This document shows positions 1 through 5,617 of a stretch of DNA of 5,617 bases, piece after piece. The DNA is from Flavobacteriales bacterium CG18_big_fil_WC_8_21_14_2_50_32_9 (lineage in GTDB: Bacteria; Bacteroidota; Bacteroidia; Flavobacteriales_E; Vicingaceae): positions 1 through 5,617 of the forward strand of contig PCUH01000220.1 in assembly GCA_002770955.1 (NCBI GenBank), in the 5' to 3' direction. Position numbers and translations under genes: made by a program. The notes below the pieces were generated by a model. It ran no database searches and was not told the origin of the DNA. It saw only the letters and a program-made list of their open reading frames with translations. How positions within the stretch are numbered: the first letter of the stretch is position 1; the number at the start of each line of letters is the position of its first letter.

Positions 1-149
1 TAACCATTGACTATTGACCATTGACCATTGACCATTGACCATTAACCATTGACCACTGACCATTAACCATTGACCATTAACCATTGACCATTAACCATTG
101 ACCATTAACCATTGACCATTGACTATTGACTATTGACCACTGACCTTTG
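1..149. repeat. Heptanucleotide tandem array (ACCATTG), 21 units, open at left edge
   Basis: From position 3 to 149 the sequence divides into 21 consecutive 7-bp units with no insertion or deletion. Ten are ACCATTG, five ACCATTA, three ACTATTG, two ACCACTG, and the last (143-149) is ACCTTTG. Each variant differs from consensus at a single position, and all but the last are transitions (unit positions 3, 5 and 7). Between 59 and 114 ACCATTA and ACCATTG alternate strictly, giving four copies of a 14-bp unit. Bases 1-2 (TA) fit the end of another ACCATTA, so the array continues outside the window. A 7-bp period cycles through all frames and meets TGA or TAA on the plus strand, so it is not coding there. 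It ends 69 bp before radC. Its function is unknown; heptanucleotide arrays are known from cyanobacteria (STRR sequences), but no relationship is implied. Confidence 0.97.
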
Positions 150-218
150 ATGTTTCAAAACTTTTACTGCCATACTTAACAAGTATAGATATAAAACACT
201 AATTTCGGGGTACAAAAT

Positions 219-911
219 ATGTATTCCGAAAAATTAAATATCAAAGCATGGGCAGAAGAGGACAGACCTCGTGAAAAATTACTTTCAAAAGGTAAAGGAG
301 CACTATCTGATGCTGAATTAATAGCCATATTAATTAGCTCTGGCAGCAGAAATGAAACTGCTGTAGAACTTTCAAAACGTATCTTAAGCTCCATAGGAAA
401 TGATTTAAACAAATTAGGAAAACTTTCTATTTCTGATTTAAAACAATTTAAAGGAATTGGAGAAGCTAAAGCAATAAGCATTGTTGCTGCATTAGAATTA
501 GGGAGAAGAAGGAAAGACACAGATGGTGAAGAAAAAAAAGCGATTAATTCGAGTAAAGATGCATACAACACAGTTATAGATGTTTTAAGCGATTTGCCTC
601 ATGAAGAATTTTGGGTGCTTTATCTGAATAGAAAAAATTGTGTTATCAAAAGAAACAACATCAGCAAAGGTGGATTAGCTGGAACGGTTGCCGATGCTAA
701 AATTATTTTTAAGGAAGCGATAAACCAATTGGCTTCAAGTATTATTTTGTGCCACAATCATCCATCAGGGAATTTACAACCCAGTCAGGCAGATATTCAA
801 CTTACAAAAAAAATGAAAGAAACAGGACTTATTATGGATGTTCCAGTAATTGATCATATAATTGTTGGTGATGGAAAATACTTTAGTTTTGCAGATGAAG
901 GGTTGATATAA
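219..911 (+). CDS. radC: RadC family JAMM/MPN+ domain protein
   Basis: The 230-residue product has the usual RadC length and layout. The N-terminal part carries the family opening (residues 10-40, including EEDRPREKLL and ALSDAELIAILIS). A helix-hairpin-helix-like segment follows around residues 74-90 (FKGIGEAKA). The C-terminal JAMM metal-binding domain spans about 108-230, with the signature CHNHPSG at 178-184, Asp192 as third ligand and a Glu at 129 or 130 as candidate catalytic acid. All expected zinc ligands (His179, His181, Asp192) are present, so the fold looks intact. The name is historical: the E. coli radC102 phenotype was traced to recG, and a repair role is not established; a metal-dependent hydrolase activity is plausible but unproven. 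The ATG at 219 matches the family N-terminus; the leader is A-rich without a Shine-Dalgarno, as is usual in Bacteroidota. The next gene on the same strand starts 51 bp downstream, after a short repeat array. Confidence 0.95.
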   Translation: MYSEKLNIKAWAEEDRPREKLLSKGKGALSDAELIAILISSGSRNETAVELSKRILSSIGNDLNKLGKLSISDLKQFKGIGEAKAISIVAALELGRRRKDTDGEEKKAINSSKDAYNTVIDVLSDLPHEEFWVLYLNRKNCVIKRNNISKGGLAGTVADAKIIFKEAINQLASSIILCHNHPSGNLQPSQADIQLTKKMKETGLIMDVPVIDHIIVGDGKYFSFADEGLI

Positions 912-913
912 CA

Positions 914-948
914 ATTTACGAATTACGATTTACGAATTACGATTTACG
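914..948. repeat. Short heptanucleotide array (ATTTACG/AATTACG), five units
   Basis: Five consecutive 7-bp units fill most of the gap between radC and the next gene: ATTTACG (914-920), AATTACG (921-927), ATTTACG (928-934), AATTACG (935-941) and ATTTACG (942-948), then a decayed AATTTTA. The two variants alternate strictly, so the array is also 2.5 copies of a 14-bp unit. It starts 3 bp after the radC stop codon and ends 14 bp before the TTG start of the next gene. It does not form an obvious stem-loop with a T-run, so it is not a classical intrinsic terminator. Its period matches the array at 1-149 although the sequence differs. Confidence 0.93.
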
Positions 949-962
949 AATTTTATACTTAG

Positions 963-2267
963 TTGATAATAGTTTATTCACATATAATAACAGAAAGAGT
1001 TGCTTACATTTTCAGAACAATATTTGAAGATGTATTAAATGTTCAGGTGTCTTTCACCAACGATGTTTCATTTTTTACTCAAAGTAACTTACCTAAAATA
1101 AACTATTCTAATCAAGTAATAGAAAACGCACTTTTCTTTCCTGCAACAGATTTACTTTTTGAAGAAGGAATAAAAGAACAAAAAATTGAAGTATTTGAAG
1201 ATCAACTTCATCAAAAAGTTTTTTTTAAGGTCGATAATGGGTCGTGTTTTTCATTTGATTTGTTTGCGGCAAGTTTTTATCTCATAACTAGATACGAAGA
1301 ATATTTGCCACATAAAACCGATAAACATGGTCGATTTTTAGCGTCAGAAAGTCTTGCTTTCAAGCATGATTTTATTAAAACTCCTATAATTAATTATTGG
1401 ATAAATCATTTAGAGCAATGTATTAAAGATAAATATTCGGATTTTCAATTTCCAGAGAGAAAATTCAATTATTTAAGCACTATTGATATTGATAATGCGT
1501 ATGCCATTCTGCACAAAGGATTTTTAAGAACAATTGGAGGAATTGCTAAAGCAATTTTCTCAGGAAATAATTTAAAACAACGACTTAACGTATTGGTTAA
1601 AAAAGAAAAAGACCCTTATGATACGTTTGCATATTTAGAAAATTTTCATCAACAACAAAAAATAAAGCCCATCTATTTTTTCTTGGTTGGAGATTATGCT
1701 AAGTATGATAAAAATTGCTCTTTAGAAAATGAATCTTTTCAACATCTTATAATGAATTTAGCCATTAAAAACGAAATAGGGCTACATCCTTCTTATCAAT
1801 CTAACGAAGCGAATGATAAGCTTCATTTAGAAAAAAATAGATTAGAAAATGTTATAAATAAAACTGTTTTAAAAAGCCGACAACATTATCTAAAACTAAC
1901 ATTTCCAGCAACCTACGATAAGTTGTTGAAAACAGGAATAAGCACAGATTATACAATGGGATATGCAGAAACAATTGGTTTTAGGGCAAGTATTGCACAT
2001 CCATTTTTCTTTTATGATATAGAAAAAGAACAAGCAACAAAATTAAAAATTATTCCATTTTGTGTTATGGAAGCCACATTTTTGTACTATGAAAACAAAA
2101 CTCCCGAACAAGCATTAAAAGAAATTTATCAACTTATTGATGAAGTAAAAAAAGTAAAAGGTACTTTTGTAAGCGTTTGGCATAATGAATCATTGTCAGA
2201 TGAAGGAATATGGAAAGGATGGAAGGAAGTTTATGAAAAAATGATTTTTCGGTACGTTCAACTATAA
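963..2267 (+). CDS. Polysaccharide deacetylase-like protein with N-terminal DUF7033-type region
   Basis: This 434-residue protein resembles a Bacteroidetes family annotated as polysaccharide deacetylase, with an N-terminal DUF7033-type region (about 1-165) and a C-terminal NodB-like (CE4) region (about 168-434). Motifs visible are TIDIDNAY (173-180, Asp175 and Asp177 as NodB motif-1 aspartates), GLHPSY (273-278, the motif-2 position), SRQHYL (305-310), GFRAS (339-343) and VWHNESLSD (405-413, His407 as possible catalytic His). The second motif-2 histidine is absent (Gln279), so the metal site is not the classical Asp-His-His. There is no signal peptide, suggesting a cytoplasmic protein; the substrate is unknown. 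The start is TTG at 963, directly after an in-frame TAG (960-962). The next in-frame ATG is at codon 264, inside the catalytic region, and the MIIVYSHIIT N-terminus fits my recollection of family members. It lies 20 bp before upp and is probably co-transcribed with it. Confidence 0.85.
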   Translation: MIIVYSHIITERVAYIFRTIFEDVLNVQVSFTNDVSFFTQSNLPKINYSNQVIENALFFPATDLLFEEGIKEQKIEVFEDQLHQKVFFKVDNGSCFSFDLFAASFYLITRYEEYLPHKTDKHGRFLASESLAFKHDFIKTPIINYWINHLEQCIKDKYSDFQFPERKFNYLSTIDIDNAYAILHKGFLRTIGGIAKAIFSGNNLKQRLNVLVKKEKDPYDTFAYLENFHQQQKIKPIYFFLVGDYAKYDKNCSLENESFQHLIMNLAIKNEIGLHPSYQSNEANDKLHLEKNRLENVINKTVLKSRQHYLKLTFPATYDKLLKTGISTDYTMGYAETIGFRASIAHPFFFYDIEKEQATKLKIIPFCVMEATFLYYENKTPEQALKEIYQLIDEVKKVKGTFVSVWHNESLSDEGIWKGWKEVYEKMIFRYVQL

Positions 2268-2287
2268 AAACATTTAACAAAAAAAAC

Positions 2288-2938
2288 ATGAATGTAATTA
2301 ATTTGGGAGCAAGCAATACTATCTTCAATCAATTTATTGCTGAAATTAGGTCTGTTGATATTCAAAAAGACAGTATGCGATTTAGAAGAAATTGTGAGCG
2401 TTTAGGAGAAATTTTTGCTTATGAAATCAGTAAAAAATTAAGTTATGAATCATCAAATATTATAACTCCTTTAGGAGAAGCACCAATACAATTACTTTCA
2501 GAACAACCTGTTTTAGCAACCATACTAAGAGCAGGATTGCCATTACATCAAGGGTTATTAAATTATTTTGATAAGGCAGACAATGCCTTTGTTTCTGCAT
2601 ACAGAAAACACCGCAAGGATGGTTCTTTTATGATAGAAGCTGAATATATGGCTAGCCCAAGTTTAGAAGATAGGATAGTTATTTTATCAGATCCAATGTT
2701 GGCATCAGGAGCCTCAATGGTTGAAATTTATAAATTATTACTCGAAAAAGGAAAGCCAAAACAAATTCACATTGTATCTTTAATTGCTAGTGTTGAAGGA
2801 GTTGATTTCGTAAAAAAACAATTGCCCGAAGACACTATTATTTGGGTTGGAGCAATTGATGCTGAGCTTACAGCCCAGTCATACATTGTCCCTGGTTTAG
2901 GTGATGCTGGTGATTTAGCTTTTGGGGCTAAAGAATAA
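2288..2938 (+). CDS. upp: Uracil phosphoribosyltransferase (pyrimidine salvage)
   Basis: UPRTase converts uracil and PRPP to UMP and pyrophosphate in the cytoplasm, recovering free uracil. The 216-residue product has the normal family length (E. coli Upp is 208). Visible signatures are the N-terminal IQKDSMRFRRN (25-35), the TILRAGLPL loop (78-86), the PRPP-binding motif SDPMLASGAS (134-143), the AIDAEL segment (189-194), and the C-terminal uracil-binding motif YIVPGLGDAGD (199-209). None of the key residues is missing, so the enzyme should be active. The ATG at 2288 follows an A-rich stretch (2279-2287) with no Shine-Dalgarno, typical of Bacteroidota. It lies 20 bp after the DUF7033 gene, and its TAA stop directly abuts the ATG of the next gene, so translational coupling is likely. 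No attenuator or PyrR-type leader is visible in the short upstream gap. Confidence 0.97.
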   Translation: MNVINLGASNTIFNQFIAEIRSVDIQKDSMRFRRNCERLGEIFAYEISKKLSYESSNIITPLGEAPIQLLSEQPVLATILRAGLPLHQGLLNYFDKADNAFVSAYRKHRKDGSFMIEAEYMASPSLEDRIVILSDPMLASGASMVEIYKLLLEKGKPKQIHIVSLIASVEGVDFVKKQLPEDTIIWVGAIDAELTAQSYIVPGLGDAGDLAFGAKE

Positions 2939-3388
2939 ATGATGGTTATTGTAATAAAGTTTCTGGGGTTAATCCTGCTCACCACTGTTAAATTTGTTGC
3001 GGTTGCTTTAATTTTATTAGTTGATAAATCAATTACTCCAACTGAACTATTTTCGGTTCTCTTAATTGGAGGAACTTTGGGTGTTTTAGTTTTTTATTTT
3101 TTAGGTGCTTTAGTTAATACACTGCTAGATAAACTTTTTTTGATATGGAAAAAGGAAGCTGAACCAAAAAAACAATTCACCAAAAAAAATAGATGGATAA
3201 TAACGCTGAAAACAAAATATGGATTAATTGGAATAGCTGCTCTTTCGCCAATTTTTTTTTCTATCCCATTGGGTTGTTTTTTAGCAAGTAGGTTCTATAG
3301 AGAAGATAAAAGAACATTATTTATAATGCTTTTTGGTGTTTTATGTTGGTCAATTGTTTTTACTGTTGTAAAAATAATTCTATTGTAA
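2939..3388 (+). CDS. Small multi-pass inner-membrane protein of unknown function
   Basis: I do not recognise this 149-residue protein with certainty. Hydrophobic segments lie at about 5-28, 36-63, 95-117 and 126-149, and a lysine-rich loop at 64-94 should be cytoplasmic. The third segment contains SPIFFSIPLG (103-112), a proline-containing helix break preceded by KYGLIGIAAL. This recalls the re-entrant G/P-rich hairpins of DedA/VTT-type proteins and of the small multidrug export family (PF06695), but the similarity is weak and by eye only. The start ATG (2939) follows the upp stop TAA (2936-2938) with no gap, and a second in-frame ATG comes next at 2942, so either could be used. The tight packing indicates translation coupled to upp. 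The 3' end overlaps the convergent patatin gene by 9 bp. Uracil transport is not supported: it does not look like a UraA-type permease and is far too short for one. Confidence 0.82.
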   Translation: MMVIVIKFLGLILLTTVKFVAVALILLVDKSITPTELFSVLLIGGTLGVLVFYFLGALVNTLLDKLFLIWKKEAEPKKQFTKKNRWIITLKTKYGLIGIAALSPIFFSIPLGCFLASRFYREDKRTLFIMLFGVLCWSIVFTVVKIILL

Positions 3389-5617
3389 ATTTTTCTTATT
3401 AAAAATAAAATAACCAAAATGAAACAAGAAAGTCCATCTATCTTCTTGTTTGTCATAATAATTTAAGTTAAAAGCCAAAGGTCCAATTGGGGTTTGATAA
3501 ACTAAAGAGCTAGAAAAAATATATTGACGAGTTGCCCATTGTTTTCCTAATTCACCTTTCTTAAATTCATTTTGAATAATTTCTTGATAGGGTTGAAAAA
3601 TATATCCTTCAATTCGTAGTTGTGTATTTTTATAAACTTCAAAAATAGTTTTAGCACCGCCAGCTACGTATTTTTTAGCTCTTAATCTTTCCTGAAATAA
3701 GGCAACACTTTCAGTAATTGGTTGAAATGAAGATGCTGCCAATACACTTGCCGTATAATTTTCAAAAAAGGGTTGTGTTGAATAAACAACTTCACCCATC
3801 ACTCCAAAACGAGCCCAACCTCTTTTGTTGAAATAATTATCCACTTTTGCTTTAAGTAAAATCCAACTTAAATATGATTTTGAAACATCTTTTATTATGG
3901 AAGTTGAACCTGGAACAGTTCGTTCTCTACCACTAACATATTTTGCTTCGATTAAAATTTGACTACCTTTTGAAGCATATTGTTTTAAATCTAATGAGTT
4001 ATTATCAAAATTTATAAAAAGAGAATGATTTTTAAAAGAAGTAACATCAGTTGTATCAGTAGAAATAAATTGTCTGGTTTGATAATATTTATTATTTAAT
4101 TCACCAAATGTACCTCCAAATAATATTTTATTTTTATACCTAATAGGAAGTCCTATTTCAGATTTAATATACTGTTCATTACTTAAAAGAAAAGAGGGTT
4201 TGGTGTCTTCAAAAAAAGTAGTGTTACTTCTAAAATAATCCCATCGTTCGGATGTGCCAATTGTCTGCCAATAGAATGGTATTTTACCAGGTACATCTAT
4301 TCTGTAGCTAGTTATAAGCGAATTGGTTAATCGTCCCAAATAGGTTTCTACAGTAAATGAGTGAGCCACCTTTCTAAGTAAATTATACTGCAAACCAATA
4401 TATCCGGTACTTACAGGTCTGGAAGAAAATACACCGCCAAATGATATAAATAAATTTTTCTCTTTTTTAGCGTGTAAATTAAGTGAAAATAAATTGCTAG
4501 TATCATTGTAAATAGCTTCAGGATAAAGTGATTTAATGTTATTATCAGACGATATTTTTGTATATTCAGACTTAAGTATTTCAGCGGATGTGGAACCCCT
4601 TTTTAATTGTAATGATTTTTCTATGTAGTGATTTTGTTTTTTAGACAAACCTGAAACAGTTATTTTATTAAAAATAAGCGGTGGTAAAGTCGCTTTGTAG
4701 GTTGCTCTTTTTTTTTCAACTTCAACTTTAGTAACCTTTCTTGTTATCTGATTTTGTAAGTCAGCAATTTTATTTAAAGTAGCTAAGTAACCAATTTGAA
4801 TTAATTGTTCATTATTATCAAAATTAAATGTAGAAAAATTGGATGCTTCAGGTTCAATTAGCATTGAATATTCGCATGGAATTATATATTCTGTATCATT
4901 TGATATAATTGCTTTTATTTGAGAAACCACATTGTCTTCATTTGGGGGTAAGAAATTTGAGGAAACATTACTTCCAATTATAAAATCAGGATTAAAATCA
5001 TTATAAATAACATTAGAAGGAAAATTGTTATACAAACCTCCATCAAAAAGTAACATAGAATCGTAGGCAATGGGAGGTAAATAAAAAGGATAAGCCATAG
5101 ATGCTCTAACTGCAGTTGGGAGTTTTCCTTTTTTTAATACAACAGCTTTTTTTGTGATAATATCAGAGGCAACACATCTAAAAGGAATAAATAAACTATC
5201 GAAGTTATTTTTTGATTTTGCAGATGCAGGTGCAAAATATTCCATTAAACCGTAATTTATTGCTCCAGGTGAAATTAAATTAGTTGGCAAATTAATTTCC
5301 CAAAGGGTGTCAGTGTTTAGTTTAAATGTTACTAATGAAGGAGTTATGTTTTGTTGTCGTAAATAGAAAATATATTTTTTGTTTAGGGTTCCTTGAGCCC
5401 AATTTCTAAATTTTTCAGAAAGAAACAACTCTTCAATTTCAGATGGCGAATATCCTGAGGCATATAGTCCAGCAATTAATCCTCCCATAGAAGTTCCTGC
5501 AATATAGTCAATGGGTATGTCATTTTCTTCTAATGCTTTTAATACTCCAATATGAGCTACACCACTAGAACCACCGCCACTTAAAACAAGACCAACAGAC
5601 TGAGCCTTCAGTACAGT
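3380..5617 (-). CDS. Patatin-like phospholipase with C-terminal outer-membrane beta-barrel (PlpD/type Vd-like), 5' partial
   Basis: The frame is open from the right edge (5617) to a TAG at 3382-3380, giving 745 residues; the true start and any signal peptide lie outside. Numbering from the edge, the patatin domain spans about 8-250: oxyanion loop GGGSSG (14-19), nucleophile motif GTSMG (41-45, Ser43, codon 5491-5489) and catalytic Asp192 in FDGGLYNNFP (codon 5044-5042). The Ser-Asp dyad is therefore intact. A charged helical linker (about 281-308) leads to a POTRA-like module (about 313-385, FNKITVSGLSKKQ), then some 360 residues of alternating beta-strand character ending in FLFHFGYFIF, typical of a BamA/TamA-like barrel. 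P. aeruginosa PlpD has the same order and is a type Vd autotransporter. The likely role is a lipase anchored at the outer membrane; whether the patatin part is secreted or periplasmic cannot be told. The ATG at 5488 lies inside GTSMG and is not the start. Confidence 0.93.
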   Translation of the reverse strand, partial: TVLKAQSVGLVLSGGGSSGVAHIGVLKALEENDIPIDYIAGTSMGGLIAGLYASGYSPSEIEELFLSEKFRNWAQGTLNKKYIFYLRQQNITPSLVTFKLNTDTLWEINLPTNLISPGAINYGLMEYFAPASAKSKNNFDSLFIPFRCVASDIITKKAVVLKKGKLPTAVRASMAYPFYLPPIAYDSMLLFDGGLYNNFPSNVIYNDFNPDFIIGSNVSSNFLPPNEDNVVSQIKAIISNDTEYIIPCEYSMLIEPEASNFSTFNFDNNEQLIQIGYLATLNKIADLQNQITRKVTKVEVEKKRATYKATLPPLIFNKITVSGLSKKQNHYIEKSLQLKRGSTSAEILKSEYTKISSDNNIKSLYPEAIYNDTSNLFSLNLHAKKEKNLFISFGGVFSSRPVSTGYIGLQYNLLRKVAHSFTVETYLGRLTNSLITSYRIDVPGKIPFYWQTIGTSERWDYFRSNTTFFEDTKPSFLLSNEQYIKSEIGLPIRYKNKILFGGTFGELNNKYYQTRQFISTDTTDVTSFKNHSLFINFDNNSLDLKQYASKGSQILIEAKYVSGRERTVPGSTSIIKDVSKSYLSWILLKAKVDNYFNKRGWARFGVMGEVVYSTQPFFENYTASVLAASSFQPITESVALFQERLRAKKYVAGGAKTIFEVYKNTQLRIEGYIFQPYQEIIQNEFKKGELGKQWATRQYIFSSSLVYQTPIGPLAFNLNYYDKQEDRWTFLFHFGYFIFNKKNLQ

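Noticed and set aside
1..149. CRISPR array
   Set aside because: The 7-bp units are directly adjacent with no unique spacers and no long repeat, so this is a simple tandem array.
3..149. Repeated TTGACC as a series of sigma-70 -35 boxes
   Set aside because: Bacteroidota use a different primary promoter consensus, and the motif is an unavoidable result of the heptamer sequence.
200..207. TAATTTCG as a Bacteroidota -7 promoter element (TAnnTTTG) for radC
   Set aside because: It has one mismatch, no TTG-type -33 element lies at the right distance, and the transcript would have a leader of only a few bases. The evidence is too weak to annotate.
176..571. 131-residue open frame on the minus strand
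   Set aside because: It lies almost wholly antisense to the well-supported radC gene, has no recognisable motif, and is composed as expected of a shadow frame.
912..962. Intrinsic terminator after radC
   Set aside because: The gap is filled by direct 7-bp repeats; no GC-containing inverted repeat followed by a T-run is present.
2134..2328. 64-residue minus-strand open frame
   Set aside because: It is antisense to the end of the DUF7033 gene and the start of upp; its hydrophobic character is a by-product of reading lysine-rich codons in reverse.
2767..2985. 72-residue minus-strand open frame
   Set aside because: It is antisense to the conserved C-terminus of upp, with no motif or independent support.

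Overview
The window looks like a chromosomal housekeeping stretch from an AT-rich member of the Bacteroidota, probably Flavobacteriales-like. Evidence for this is the low GC, the A-rich leaders without Shine-Dalgarno sequences, a polysaccharide-deacetylase-like protein of the Bacteroidetes DUF7033 type, and a Bacteroidetes-style patatin/beta-barrel fusion. The lineage is inferred from protein character and composition; no search was run.

Layout, left to right. Positions 1-149 are a non-coding array of 21 in-phase 7-bp units (consensus ACCATTG) that runs off the left edge. A short leader (150-218) leads into four plus-strand genes: radC (219-911), a NodB-fold/DUF7033 protein (963-2267, TTG start), upp (2288-2938) and a small multi-pass membrane protein (2939-3388). 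The radC-DUF7033 gap (912-962) holds a second 7-bp array of different sequence (ATTTACG/AATTACG). The other gaps are 20 bp and 0 bp, so the last three genes look like one transcription unit, with radC possibly at its head. A minus-strand gene (3380 to beyond 5617) meets the unit tail to tail with a 9-bp overlap. It encodes a patatin phospholipase fused to a POTRA-like module and an outer-membrane beta-barrel (PlpD/type Vd architecture), and its 5' end lies outside the window.

The genes do not form an obvious pathway. upp is pyrimidine salvage, the DUF7033 protein is probably a carbohydrate-active enzyme of unknown substrate, RadC is a JAMM-fold protein of unsettled role, and the patatin protein is an outer-membrane lipase candidate. 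I see no strong evidence of a new multi-gene system. The points most worth a second look are the two heptanucleotide arrays with 14-bp alternation, the non-canonical metal site of the DUF7033 protein, the unknown membrane protein abutting upp, and the unusual oxyanion-loop sequence of the patatin domain. No RNA genes, mobile elements or CRISPR arrays were found.
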